A DNA stretch of 64,000 nt from Luscinia megarhynchos (GCA_034336665.1 CM067564.1:46795451-46859450), one strand, 5' to 3'; positions 12,608-24,092 are shown, numbered from the stretch's first letter. Made by a program: numbers and translations. Notes: generated by a model from the letters alone, not told the origin.

Positions 12608-13653
12608 AGAAAAACTAAATAGATATAAACACATAAAAGGCATGTTCTTTTTACCAGGCCCATTAAGGATCTGGATCTCAATCCTTACACTCATGGTGCA
12701 GGAGTACCACTGTCAGTGAACACAGGCATTAATTGACTTTGACTCAGAACTGTAATTGTATTACAGTTATTAATACAATACATCACAACTTTTAATACAC
12801 AATAATTGAATTGCAAGCCATTTAATGGTTGGGCAGGGGTACACAGAAAACAAAGCAACCTTGACTGCTTGATTGGTCGGTCAGAAGCAAACAGTGCAGG
12901 CAATAAGGACACACGTGACAAAGTCTAGAAAGCTTCTACACTATTGAATTCAGTAACAGGAGGCTGGGAGCACAGCAGATTGTCATCCATGTAGAAACCC
13001 TGGTTGTGTTATTGTAGTCAAATATCAGTACAGCCCATGGATTACATGCCTCTATGAAATACAGAACATGTATAGAGAGGCATTACTTCTATTGGACAGC
13101 TGACTCCATACTGATCGCTTCTAGAAACCACGCAGAAAAAGACTCCCAAAACAAAAAAACCCAAAACCAAGCAGGCAAACAAACAGCAACAAAAACCCTT
13201 TAAAAATTGTAGGAGGTTTTTAAAAAAAAATACAAAAAACACAACAGCTAAAGGTATAAAGAAAAGTATGAGAGAAATAATGAGAAATTGAATTCCTGTA
13301 TTGACTCTTGCACGGCTTTTGAGCTGGCTGACTCCAGAAGCAGTCTGAAGCAGTCTGAAGGCTGCTGTGCTCCTGAGACAGAATTATATGAGTTATTAAA
13401 TGTGTTGGCAATTTGGGTTGAATCCAGGTTGCTTACAAACACTGCCTGTTGCTGTGTGATTGCAGGACAATCCATGACTCACAGCAACCTCGGGATGCTG
13501 CTGCAGCCACTCCAACACAGCACTGGGAGAGGGAACAGCATTTCCCCTTTGAGTTTGCCTGCAGATTCAGATCTGCGTGGCTCAAATGCAATTTTATTAC
13601 TAGACAGGAACCACTAATCCTCTTGTCTGGAAACATTTTCTATGGTAAATACA
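12608..13653. other. Unique stretch with an A-rich low-complexity island
   Basis: No gene is visible. An A-rich segment (13137-13250) is listed separately. A 10-bp unit AGCAGTCTGA is repeated twice in tandem near 13340-13360. The remainder up to the LTR boundary is not recognisable, and its overlapping open frames (63-109 codons) on both strands look random. Confidence 0.55.
13137..13250. repeat. A-rich (CAAA/CCAAAA) low-complexity DNA
   Basis: The plus strand is dominated by A with scattered C, in units such as CAAAACAAAAAAACCC and AAACAAACAGCAACAAAAA, ending in A-rich sequence. It is not a clean tandem repeat. Similar A-rich islands occur at 37.7 kb and 63.5 kb in this window. Confidence 0.8.
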
Positions 13654-14373
13654 TGTCTTGGTTTGCAATACAGGATGTGGCCATCAATGTGTATTCTATC
13701 ACCATCTGTTACAGCCAGGTGGGGCAGTGCCCCTGATCTCCTGGCACACATTATCTGCTCATGGGCCAGCTTTAAAACCAACTGGGGCAATCATCTTTAT
13801 CTTTGCCACAGCCCATCCTCCCTCCAGGAGATATCTCCTGTTCATGGCCATGGAGTCCCAGGGCATGACTGATCAAATTCCATCATCCCACTGGGAGATG
13901 CTTCCAGCCAGGGCAGGAGCCAAGCCTTTCCTACCCAGAGAAAAACTGAGATTTGGGACACCAAGGCACCTTCTTTCCACTGCATTCCAGAGGAAAACCA
14001 GACCTTTCCACATCATCCCTGGAGCTTCAGAGGAAAACTGCACTTTCTCCAGGAGCACTGCTCCAGCTGAACCACATCTGCCACTGCAGGAGGATGCAGC
14101 CACCATTGCATGGGACTGCTGCCAACACCCTGCCTGACTGACGGGTGTCAGCTTGGATTCTGACTCTGGCACTGTTTGGGATTGTTCTTTGTAATACTGT
14201 ATTTCTATTTTAATTTCCCTAGTAAAGAACTGTTATTCCTAATTTCCCTATCTTTGCCTGAGAGCACCTTAATTTCAAATTTATAATAATTTGGAGGGAG
14301 GGGGTTTATGTTCTCCATTTCAAAGAGAAGCTTCTGCCTTTATTGGCAGACACCTGTCCTTCAAACCAGGACA
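13654..14373 (+). mobile_element. Solo LTR of an endogenous retrovirus, passerine type
   Basis: The 720-bp element starts TGTCTTGGTTTG and ends CAAACCAGGACA, an imperfect terminal inverted repeat (11 of 12) with the canonical TG...CA ends. The last 170 bp, with 'aaagaactgttattcc', 'cctgagagcaccttaatttc', 'ataataatttggaggg' and 'cagacacctgtcctt', match an LTR family that I remember as abundant in finch-like birds. A polyadenylation-signal-like AGTAAA at about 14221-14226 fits the R region and suggests plus orientation. No gag, pol or env sequence flanks it, so it is a solo LTR formed by LTR-LTR recombination. The flanks (TACA on the left, ACAT on the right) give no clean target-site duplication. 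Open frames inside, including one of 159 codons, are chance. Confidence 0.85.
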
Positions 14374-14518
14374 ACATATAAGTAGTGTGTTTTTATGCTA
14401 AAATGCCCTAATTTTATCCTGTTTGAAGAAATCCACTATTTGCAGAGTATTATTATTGAGATGAAAGTGTAACATGGGTTGATGGATAAACAAATAAGCA
14501 ACAATCAAATGCTGCCCT

Positions 14519-14700
14519 TGCAAAACACTGTACAAACATCAATTAATTCTATTTGCAGCAGTCTTGTGCAGCTGATAAATTCCCTTCCTGCAGATGGAAG
14601 TGCTAAGGCATAAAAGTGGCAAAGAATTTTCACTGTGCCAGGGCATTGATTCAGACAGAGGTTTGAGGCTTGACTCTTCCCTTAAGAGTGCTTTCCCACA
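14519..14700 (-). mobile_element. Ancient MIR-like (CORE-SINE) relic
   Basis: The order 'caaaacactgtacaaacatc', 'aattaattct', 'cagcagtcttgtgcag', 'cctgcagatggaagtgctaaggca' resembles the reverse complement of MIR-type SINEs. In those it reads 'tttacaaa...attaatcctcacaacaaccc...cattttacagatggggaaactgaggca'. Divergence is high, so the identification rests on the order of several short blocks. A related copy in the same orientation lies at 62181-62340. It starts 145 bp after the LTR end. Confidence 0.45.
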
Positions 14701-16210
14701 AGCACCAGAAGGCTCTGTAAGCTCTGAAACATGTTTTTCCTACAACAGAAACTAAGCTGCATGATTTCTTTTCTCTCCCCTGCAAAGAAAACACCCTCTG
14801 TGGAAGAGGTTCATGGCTTCAGGCTCTTTACAGCAGATCCCAGCCTGTCCCTTCTGGGTGCCCAAGAAGTCTTTTCTCCCTTCCCTACAAAAGCCTTGAT
14901 GTGATGGTGTGGCACCTTCTTTCTCCCAGTAGGCAGCACCCAAACAGCCTCTCTGTCTGTGCCTTCTCCCTGTATTAACAAGCCTTTCTCACCATCTTCT
15001 GAGCTCTTATTTTCCCTGAAGAGCCCAGCTTTCCCCCTTGAGGTCCTGTTGGAGCCAGAACAAAGCCAAGAGTCAGCTCTCCCCTTTCTGCTTTGCCTCA
15101 GCCATTTATAGGAGTGCAGCATCTGATGCCCAGCGGGGTGCAAGCAGGCATGTAACCCAGACATGATCCATCATGCACAGCCACAAAGTGACTCTTAATT
15201 CTGCTAGTCCAGTCCGTCTTGGGAGGCTCAGATAAGGGAGGCTGTTCCTCAAAGAGCCCCTAAAATTTTCTTTGGTGAAAACTGAATGTTTTATTGTTGC
15301 TCATAAAAGGAGCCTTTGATAGAGTTTTACACTGGATTTGGTTTTTCTGTGTGAGCTTTTAACTGATGGAATCATTGATGGTTACTTTTTAATTTACTGA
15401 CTCAGAGAAAATCATCCCTTTCCTTCCAGAAATAAATGCTTGGTCTTCCCAAAGCACAGTTGCATTTTAATTGTGCTAAACAGGTGGTGTTAAAAGTTGC
15501 CACATGGCTGCTTTGCCTTCTTGCTCTTCTAAATTTTTCCTATTAGAATATGAGCTGAAATTCCTTCTCAGTGGAATTACAGACTCCTGAGGACAAAACT
15601 GGAGGCAACATGAGTTCAGTATACAATAGCAGCTGCCCACTGAAGGGGCAAAGGAAGACTGGAACTCCCAAAACATAATTCTCTAACTGAGCATCATCCC
15701 GGAAACATCCTGAGCTGTTCTACAAGTTTTAAAATGGTTTAAAGAAACCAATGATAATTTATATTTGGCACACTAGCACAATATTTAAACAATTATTTAC
15801 TTTCTAGAAGAAATATTTTGAAAGCTCTTTTATTTAAGTCATGGAATAAACCTTCCTAGCTTGTACCATTTTTGCCACACTGCTGACAAAATAAGTCTGT
15901 CAAGTACCTGATTTTCTTACAGATCCCTGTTCAAGCTCCCTGTGTGAGGCTTAAGCCTGATACTGTGCCATCCTGTGCAAGAAGCACTCTGCTTCCAAAC
16001 TCAGGGAGATGGGAAGCTCAACAGAGAGCAGGATTTGAGCCCAGCCTTTCCTAAAACAATTTCCTTCCTGTTCTGCACCTGCTGTTTGACCAACTCAAAC
16101 TGACATTCAGTTACAAGCAAAGCAAAAAGTGAACACTTTAGCATGGAGACATTTGAAATTGAAGTTGAGACTCTGGGTAGAGAAAAGTTTTGTTATCTTT
16201 CTAGTATTTT

Positions 16211-16256
16211 CATATATATATATATATGTTCATATCTCTACTGCATATATATATAT
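16211..16256. repeat. Two (TA)n runs separated by 18 bp
   Basis: Two alternating AT runs of about 16 and 12 bp flank a short unique spacer. The arrangement makes a weak inverted repeat but is explained by simple sequence. Confidence 0.8.
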
Positions 16257-16343
16257 TCTCAAAACATTTGATTTTAAGAGGAAACCACTTATATGATGAT
16301 TATTTTTAAGAGGGTTGAGAGGTTTTCTGTAATTATGCTACGC

Positions 16344-16360
16344 TCATAGAATCATAGAAT
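16344..16360 (-). mobile_element. Possible CR1 tail remnant
   Basis: TCATAGAATCATAGAAT is exactly the reversed two-unit tail found at the 3' end of CR1 copies. No CR1 body follows it on the right. It is either a very short insertion or a chance or decayed remnant. Confidence 0.35.
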
Positions 16361-16593
16361 CCTCTTACACATCTGTTCATTACATATCTGTATCTCCAGC
16401 TAATCATTTACAAATTCATCACATGAAATATACAAACAAGGAAGTTCCATAACATTCACAGCCAAACCAGAGAGGCTGGCAATGCATATTTGATTGTTTC
16501 CCAAAGTCAATATTTGTGGTAAAAGGCATTTTATTTCAATCTCTTTTTCCCTATCTCGATACTAGAACTCTGCATTTACACGTGCACAAGATT

Positions 16594-16634
16594 TTGAAGG
16601 TCTTTTTCCAGCCTAAACTATTCTGTGCTTCTAA
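16594..16634 (+). mobile_element. CR1 LINE, terminal 3' tail only
   Basis: The phrase 'gaaggtctttttccagcctaaactattctgtgcttctaag' matches the last 40 bp of a CR1 3' UTR in sense orientation, ending in two decayed octamers. Only the terminus is recognisable. It lies directly upstream of a second CR1 piece in the same orientation. Confidence 0.7.
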
Positions 16635-16640
16635 GCTGTT

Positions 16641-17195
16641 GATGTTGGATGAGCAGTGAGGTGGGTTTAAAACTGGCTGAAAGGCAGGTCCAGGGAAGGG
16701 AGATCAGTGGCACAAAGTTGAACTGGAGGCCAGTGAACTCTGGGGGTCAACTCAGGGTCCAGCCCTGCTTAACATTTCCATTACTGCTTTGGATCAGAGA
16801 GCATCCCCTCAGCAAGCTTGCAGGTGGTGAGAGCCAGGAGGAGATGCTGCTATGCCAGAGGGATGTGCTGCCATCCAGAGGGACCTCGAAGGCTGGAGAA
16901 ATGAGATGAGAGGCACCTCGTGGAGTTCAAAAAGTGCAAAATCCTGCAGCTAGGAAGGAACAACCCCAGGCACCAGAAGGTGCTGGGGACTGCCCAGCTG
17001 GAAAGCAGATGGACAGAAAAGGACATGTGGATCCTGGTGGAAGCCAAACAGGAGCCAGAAAGGTGCCCTTGCAGCAGAGATTAATGGTATCCTGGGCTGC
17101 ATTTGATAAACTATTGCCAGCAGGCTGAGAGCAGTGATCCTTCCCTTCTCCTTGGCACTGGTGGGGCCACACCTGGAGCTTCTTGTGTTCTGTAC
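16641..17195 (+). mobile_element. CR1 LINE internal fragment (ORF2 3' half), lacking the 3' end
   Basis: Sense-strand CR1 phrases occur in order: 'gtgggtttaaaactggctga', 'ctggaggccagtgaactctgg', 'gtccagccctgcttaacatt', 'cagagggatgtgctgccatc', 'atcctgggctgcatttgata', 'cttggcactggtggggccac'. In intact CR1 this covers the region after the YADD catalytic core of the reverse transcriptase through the C-terminal part of ORF2. Frameshifts and stops break the frame. The match fades at about 17195, before the 3' UTR, so the fragment lacks its own tail. Confidence 0.88.
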
Positions 17196-18149
17196 ATGTT
17201 AACCAAGACTCACTGGAGTTCCCAGAAAAATCTCTCTTAAGCTTTGCAACTGATTTGTGATCGTGAGTTTATCTAATGTTAACTTTAAGTATTAAATGGA
17301 GGTATCCATATGTCATGAGTTTAGCCATTACATGGCCCTCTTGTTTTCAAAGGAGATATTCTTCACTAGAGAATTATCATAGGGCCCAAATCAGACCTTG
17401 GAAGAGCCTTTCTCTACATGAATCTGCCAAACTCTTGGATCAGATTACTCAGTTGTAGTCCTTAAATTAAACTGAATAAATCAGATAGATTTTTTTTTTT
17501 TTACACGTGTCCTCCAGAATATGTAGATTAAGTTTTTAGTTTTGTTTGCTTTTTCACAAAGCCTATACACCATCCCTTATTACAACTGGGCTGTGCAACT
17601 TCTGTCCCAATGAAAATCATTATTCAAAGTAATATATAATGCACAAATTAGGATTGGGCTCTATGAACAAAGGCATATATTTGCATTTGGATGAATGTAT
17701 TTGTGCACAGCTTAATCTCCATGTGATTGTATTTGAGATCTCAGGGACAGTACTTAATGCTTTCCCTTCAGAATTGTCATAAATAAATGAACTAGGGATA
17801 AAATACTGAACTGATTCATGCAATTGCTAAATTCCTGCAACTGATGAAAAATACATAGCCCTAGAATACTGACAAATATCTTCAGCTCACATCTGGCAAG
17901 GTCACAAAGCCTGAACTGAGCTGCAAAATTATGGGTATTTACCTCTCATTGAGTTAATATGGCCTAAATTCTTAATGGGAAACAGCTTGTCTTTGGAGTC
18001 AGAGTGTCAGCACAGTTTAGGGCAGGAAGAAAAGCTCTTAAAGTTGATCTGAAGTGGTTTGTGGCAATATTGTCCCTATTAACAAAACCAGCACTCAGCA
18101 GGTGGCAATTACTGCACTTCCAAGTGAAGTGGAGAAATGGAGGATGATT
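17196..18149. other. AT-rich stretch, nothing recognised
   Basis: No gene or repeat family is visible. A T-run is present at about 17491-17502. The minus-strand frame at 17964-18329 (121 codons) extends into the neighbouring CR1 copy. Its CR1 part reads in sense for that minus-strand element, but its upstream part is unique DNA with no domain. Confidence 0.55.
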
Positions 18150-18352
18150 TATAATGGAATGACTTGGATTGGAACAGATCTTAAAAACTGACCAAATCCA
18201 ATTCCCTGCCATGGGCAGGGACACCTTCCACTGGTCCAGGCTGCTCAGACCCCCACCCAGCCTGGCCTTGAACACTCCCAGGGATGGGGCAGCCAGAACT
18301 TCTCTGGGAAATTTATGCCAGGGCCTCACACATCTTCCTTATCACACTGAGC
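18150..18352 (-). mobile_element. CR1 LINE 3' end, about 200 bp
   Basis: The plus strand reads 'cttggattggaacagatctt', 'ccctgccatgggcagggaca', 'ccttccactggtccaggctg', 'cctggccttgaacactccca' and 'gccagggcctcacacatctt', the standard order of a reversed CR1 end. The octamer tail at the left has decayed to ATAATGGAATG. The copy is 5' truncated, and the match ends near CACACTGAGC. Confidence 0.93.
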
Positions 18353-21300
18353 AAAATGGATGTGCAAGAGCATATTCCAGCTGAAGGGTGGGAACCCAGA
18401 GGCAACACCTTCTCAGGCTACTCCTGTTTGATCTGCAAGAGCTTGTCCACATTGCCATGAACCAGGATGTTGAGTTTGGTCATAAGTGCAGGCTGAAGGA
18501 TGCTGATCACATTGGATTTTTTGTCCTGAAGCAGCTACGGATTTAAGCTCAAAGAATAGGAGGATGTCCTATTTAAAACAGGGCATTATTTAGAAGCAAG
18601 GCAGCACAGCCTGAATTATCTGAGTTGCTACTGCATCCAAAACCCTCTGATCTTAAACAGATCATGTCCCCTGCATCTATTAATTACACTGCAAATTCGC
18701 CTGATTGTGTGACTGTCTAACAGATTCAGTGTCGTGGCTCTAAATTCTGTTAATTACAATTCTGCCAGATGGGTGACAGAAAAGGGAACAAACTCCAAAT
18801 TTCTGTAAAAAGTTAAAAGAAAAGAAATGTCATCCTGTTTTTCATGTAGCAAATGTTAAACCAGATCCTAGGCTGTACAAACTGACCAGCTCTCTTGCTG
18901 GTGTTAGACTGGTTCATGCCTGCTGAAGATATGGCCCAGTGTTAGAAGAACAGATGATTCATGCAGTTTTTATATTAAACATTAATATGATGTTCTCTAA
19001 CATAGTTTAATAGGTACCTGTTGAGTGCCAAGTTTCTGTCAGTGCCTAATAAGTATACTGACTAATAATAATTAACAGATCTACTTAGAAAGCAGTAATT
19101 TTCATATATTCCCCCTGCAAGAGTTTTAACTGTTAATGAAAGTTAGATTAACAATTGATGTAAGATGGATCTATAATCCTCAGCTTTTGGCTTTTTTTAA
19201 TCCTCAGCACAGAACAGAAATGATCATAAGAGACTCCAGTTTCCATCACAGGGGTAGCAAGGACCCCCAGGGAATATCCCAGGGCTGACTGCAGCAAGGA
19301 TTTTCTCAGGTAAAGCAGCCTATGTTTCTTGCTAAACAAGTGGGAAATTGTGTTGATATTTCAGTCTGCAGCAATTTTTGCAGGGTTTTTTTTGTCCTCA
19401 TTTTGTGTTCTGCAATAATGGAAATCAGACACACCATTGCAGAGTACACAGGGGTGTGGAAACACAATGAGGATTTTTTTCTGCAGTGTTGAGATCCTCA
19501 AGCTGGTACTCTTTGAGTCTGAGCAGTCTGGCAAGGGAATGCTGTATAAACTGGGGAATGAAAGCTTCAGGCTGCTACTTTCACTGCACTGAACATGGGG
19601 TAAAGCCCTCTGAGCCATCACAGGAGCCTCTCATAAACAGGTTTGGGAGCTGGGCACCAGCCTGGCTCATCCTGCAGCATCCGAGGGCACATCCTCATCC
19701 CAGGGTTCCATTTCTCACCCGCAGTAATCCTGGAAAAGTGAGCACTAAAGGAAAGTTTGTGTCTTTTATGTGAGGACAGGCATTAAAAACACAGCCCAGG
19801 GTTTGAATAGCACTGACTCACACTGAGGGAACCCAGCCACGCTCTGCTGATACTGAACGTTTCACTTGCCCAAAACGAATGAACAATTCACTACTTCTGT
19901 GAGGACAGGATTAAAAAAAAAAAAAAAAAAAAAAAAAGAAGGCCCAAAACATTGGTGGATTTTTATTTTTATTCTTTCTGTCATGCCTGCTAGTGGGAAG
20001 TCCTGACAGGCCAGGCTTTCCTTGAAACAATGCAAATGAATGAACACCTCACAGTTACTGGTGCCTTCATCCTCCGTGGGCTGCAAATGCAGCAGAACTG
20101 TGAATATTCAGTGCCTGCGAGGTGCCTTGGATAATGATCCTCCTCTGATGCAGTGCTATTGCTGTTTCTGGCAGGCCCTAGAAGAGCAGGCTAATTGCAC
20201 AGTGTCAGATGGTAGGTGTGTTACTGGGTAAAACTCTAAGAGGCACATCAGCAGAGCCTTTTGCCATAGAATAAGCACGATTAGCCAGCCTCGTCATTTG
20301 GCCCAAACAGTTTCACCACTCACTATTTGCTTTAAGTTCAGGAGATCTGAATGTAAACTAGGAATAAAATGAAGACTTTTGTTTCTTATTATGACAGTGA
20401 AGGATTAAGAAATTGCACTGTTTGAAGAGTCCATTCCCTTCACTCTGTTGATTCTACCCACTATAACACCCATTCTTGGAAAAATGCCATTTTTTAAATT
20501 TAGTTCTTAAAAGTCTCATAGCAAAACAGTGTCAGTGTAGATTGCAGTGTTAAGGAAAATGGTAGGAAAAGTTCTTATATTCCACCTTACCCACTTGTAT
20601 TGAGTTATTCCTCTCTCCAGAAACCAAGAGACAGATACTCCGAAAATCCCCAAAAGGTGTTTCTCTATTAATTTTGAATATATAAAGGAGGTGCTTTGAT
20701 ACTAGGTGGCAGTATAAAACCTTAATAAAATTCATTTTAATAATGACATTTTAAATAGTCATGCAGCACATTATCAATACACTTGCTGGGTTAGCAGAGG
20801 AATTAATTTAATTTCACCACCATTTCTGTATTTCCAGGTATTGAAGGTTTCTTTTAGAAGAGATACAAACTTTTTTGTATAATATTCAGACATTAATGAA
20901 ACCTTGAGATAGATTCTACTTTCTCCCTAAATTTAGTCATTTCCATAATTGCAGAGAAGAAAAATAGAGTGTTATTTTATATCAATATTCAACAAGTATC
21001 TTCATTACAATCAGGAAAATTTTGTTACTGGTAAAGATAAACTCCTTAAATGTAATTTCTCTCTGCATTGCTGCCATGAATGAGAGCAGTAGAGAGAAGA
21101 AATTGCCCCAGCAAATCTGATGCTGAAATATAGATTGTTGATAATTAGTAGTCTTATACGCTGTTTCTCATTTGGGCCAATCCATTTTTATTTCACCAAT
21201 TTGGGAAACGCATCACAAATCCAAGACTGATTGCAGAAACCTAAAGCTGAGAAATATATTGAATGCAACAGATGGTGGTTAAGTTAGATAATAGAGCAGA

Positions 21301-21400
21301 ATGCTAAAGAGATTTATAGTCTGCTTTTTATTGCTCGTTCTGGGGGATGTTAGCATTCTCCATTTATGCTCATAAGGCTTTTTCATGGCAATATCCATAG
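18353..21400. other. Repeat-poor stretch
   Basis: No gene is visible. The segment 18400-18550 has a 26-codon minus-strand open run that looks protein-like but matches nothing I can name. Around 18670-18790 there are two TTAATTACA motifs 70 bp apart in a low-repeat, CpG-containing segment, possibly a conserved element (speculative). A 25-base A run lies at 19913-19937. The phrase 'gtgaggacaggcattaaaaa' at about 19770 is nearly repeated just before that A run. Confidence 0.5.
19913..19937. repeat. Poly(A), 25 bases
   Basis: An uninterrupted A25 run follows GAGGACAGGATT. The sequence upstream does not look like a processed transcript that I recognise, so I do not call it a retrocopy tail. Confidence 0.95.
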
Positions 21401-21490
21401 TTCATAGACTAATTCTTAGAGCACTGTTACATTTATCTAATCCAACCTCCCACATAACACAGGTCAGGGCATTTCATTAAGTGTTTCTTG
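21401..21490 (-). mobile_element. Old CR1-like 3' end (diverged subfamily)
   Basis: The plus strand reads 'ttcatagactaattcttaga' and then 'atctaatccaacctcccacataacacaggtc'. This resembles the reversed end of an old CR1/L3 type shared by birds, crocodiles and turtles ('catctagtccaacctcctg...aacacaggcc'). It is too short and diverged to place securely. Confidence 0.45.
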
Positions 21491-24092
21491 CACCTTGAAA
21501 CATACTTTTATAGCAGCTATCATGGCAATGGTAAACTGCCAACACCTTTCTGTCAATTTATGCTCTGTTACAGTGAACTCTCACTGCCCCAGCCCAAAGT
21601 GCTACCCACTGCCATTTACTCTCAGCAGCTCGTGGTTGCACTTTCTCTCTCCCAGCCTGCTGGTTCTGAAGATCTATCAAGCAGAGCTAACTAAAAGGGC
21701 AGAAATAGAACGTGCATGATGCTAAGTTCAGATGAATAGAGTAAGCAGTAGTAAGGCAGGGTATATTTAGTGAGAAATACAAGTCAAGGAAGCAGCAGTT
21801 GGAGGGCTCTTGAGCATTTTGCCAGGAAAGGTCCTTTAACCTTTGTGCATGGTGCATTTCAATTGGATGTCAAAGCCTCTCAGTCTATAGTTCTACTGAA
21901 TATAAACAAAACCCACTTGAAAATTAGATTAAAATAAGCACTGCTTGGTATTGATATTGTTTCTGTGTTATTTCTCTATTTTTTTTCACAACAGAACAAA
22001 ACTTTTCAAGTATTCCACAAGTAACAGCACTTGCCTTTATGGCTCTCAACATTTTATCTTTTTTCCATGATGTTTTGCTCTCTGAGCTGGGTTGGACAAA
22101 CTCATATCTACAAGGAATATTTGCTGAATGGAAAGGCCACACATTCTTTTGCAAACACACCCACTGTTGCTCCCTGGCAAATAACAAAGGTTTCATATAA
22201 AATCTTCTTAACTTCGTTAGCACACCAAGCCTGTGGCACACTTGATGAGACACATCAAGTCAGCCCTGCAGCCCTTGAAATCAGAGGTGTAAATGTGTGG
22301 TCTGTCTCCAAACACCTGCCCAAACCTGCATGTCATTTAGCATGGCATAAACCTTACCTGGCCATCAGCTCCTGCCTCTGCTGTACACAGTGCTCCAACA
22401 GCACCACAGAGATGTGGGAGGGACTGAATGTAAAGGTGTCCCAAAAGAGCTCCAAAACAGCTTTCTGCACCTTTGGCTGTGATCCCTACTTACCATGTTT
22501 ACATGAACATTTTGTTGTTTTTATACTTTTCCACATTTTCCAAGTCTATCAGTTGTCTTTCATCTCTAAATCCAGGAAACAAACCTCATAGAGGGGTGGG
22601 CAGTTTTTCCATTACACTGCCTACAGCTCATCACATAGTGAATCCCTTATCACCATGTCCAGATGTTACTGGAAAAAAAATAATAAATGACAGAATTTAT
22701 TTCATTTCTAAGGACTGCTGTGCTGGATGACTCCATATTCTCTCTCATTTCCGAGACTGGGGGCTACTGTAATATCTCAGCATCTCAAAAGCATCCATCT
22801 AGTACCTGCATGAGGAAGAAATGTATTTTATTTTCCTAAAAATGAGAAAGGGTCACAAAAAGTACTGAATTTCCAGGTTCTTGTATATGGAAATATCACC
22901 AAATGCAAACAAGCCACTTTTATTATTCTTAAATACAATAAAATCAGTTATGGAACTGTTGTACTGAAGGAAAGTAGATGATTTCAGAACAAGCCAGATA
23001 ACCAATAAGTAACATTCACCATTTTACTAGACATTATAGGTTAGGAGTAAAACCCCTTGAGTCAAAATGAAATAGTCCATTCCTGTAAGTAAATTTATAA
23101 TTTAACTCTTGATGGGCTGGATTTGACTTTGAAATGCTTTAGAGAACAAACCAAATACTGGTATCTTCCTCATTTCCCTGCATCTGTATCTAAACCCAGT
23201 TTCACCCAAATGATCTGCACCAGGGTAATTCCCATATTTCCAGAAGTATGCTTACCTCCAGTAAGTTTATTGTCTTATTTTACACTCATTGTAAGAAGCA
23301 GGAATGAAATAATTGCATTTACTTTTTTTCCAGTTACACGCTGTTAAACTTGCCGTGTCAATGCATTCTCTTCTGCTTTGCCCAGAAAAAGGCAATTTAC
23401 ATAAAGCCCAAATGCTAAATGCACAACTAGGGCATATTTTTAATTGCTTTTAATCATTTTTAGAAAAGTAAAGGAACCAGGTGTTTTCCTTTAGTTCCTT
23501 GTCTAATCAGATTTCAGATTCCCAACATAAATTACAGTCTATTTGTATGCAACTGTGGGTTTCCTTTCTGAGCCTGAATGCTGTCTGTGTGAGCTTAGGC
23601 AGAACCCCCCTCATGCTGCATCTGTTTTTTGGCATTCAGTGAGGAACAGAAAAGGACCAAACACTTCATTTTTTAAAGGCTTGCTATTGACATGAAGGTT
23701 TGGGTGACAATGGCAGAAGTGAGTTGTCCAAGCTCTTGATAAAAGTTTTGTAATTGCAGAGTAGGAAACAAAAACTGATTCAAACACGAGTGCTGCAGTG
23801 AGAGCTCTGACAGTATGGCTCTCTGTAAGTGCTGGCTTAATCTAAGAAAGGAACAACAAAATTCCAAAACCAGGAATGGAATCAAGGCAAATTCAAAAGA
23901 GACAGGGTAGGATGTTAACAATAATAACTGTAAAGCATCAGAATTATAACTGTAAAGCATCAGAATTGCTTCATATGAAAGTTGCTTTGAAGACTTTGAA
24001 ATCAGACATCAATATATTTCTGAAAGACACTTAACTCAGCCAGAAGTCATTGGCCAGGCTTGACACAGGAATTACTGTGCATCATTTTGTGC
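21491..24092. other. Unrecognised stretch with the longest chance frame
   Basis: The frame at 22031-22591 (186 codons, plus strand) is the longest in the window outside repeats. It has no recognisable domain or signal, starts in unique DNA and overlaps an antisense frame of 109 codons. I treat it as chance. The minus-strand frame at 23673-23960 is likewise unremarkable and partly lies over the 22-bp tandem duplication. Confidence 0.5.
23924..23967. repeat. Tandem duplication of a 22-bp unit, two perfect copies
   Basis: The unit begins ATAACTGTAAAGCATC and ends AGAATT. It occurs exactly twice, back to back, with no differences. This is a small recent duplication, consistent with replication slippage. 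Confidence 0.95.

Larger units (their letters stand above)
14701..16593. other. Unrecognised stretch with AT microsatellites
   Basis: No gene is visible. Open frames of 117 and 63 codons at 14752-15164 on the minus strand sit in slightly GC-richer sequence but show no domain. Around 15950-16050 there is a faint resemblance to a palindromic sauropsid repeat ('gcaggatttgagccc' in the right arm), too weak to call. AT repeats at 16211-16256 and a tiny CR1 tail remnant at 16344-16360 are listed separately. Confidence 0.5.

Noticed and set aside
13658..14137. Open frame of 159 codons
   Set aside because: It lies wholly inside the U3-like part of a solo LTR, which is not coding.
15950..16050. Third palindromic sauropsid relic
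   Set aside because: Only the right arm shows faint similarity and the left arm does not pair convincingly.
18400..18550. Short protein-like minus-strand run, considered as a retrocopy
   Set aside because: Only about 26 open codons are present and I could not match any known protein. There is no poly(A) tail or target duplication.
19890..19940. A25 run as the poly(A) tail of a processed pseudogene
   Set aside because: Upstream sequence shows no transcript-like or coding similarity that I can recognise.
22031..22591. Open frame of 186 codons, the longest in the window
   Set aside because: It has no domain, signal or repeat protein match, no codon-like composition and an overlapping antisense frame. 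It is consistent with chance in a 64-kb window.
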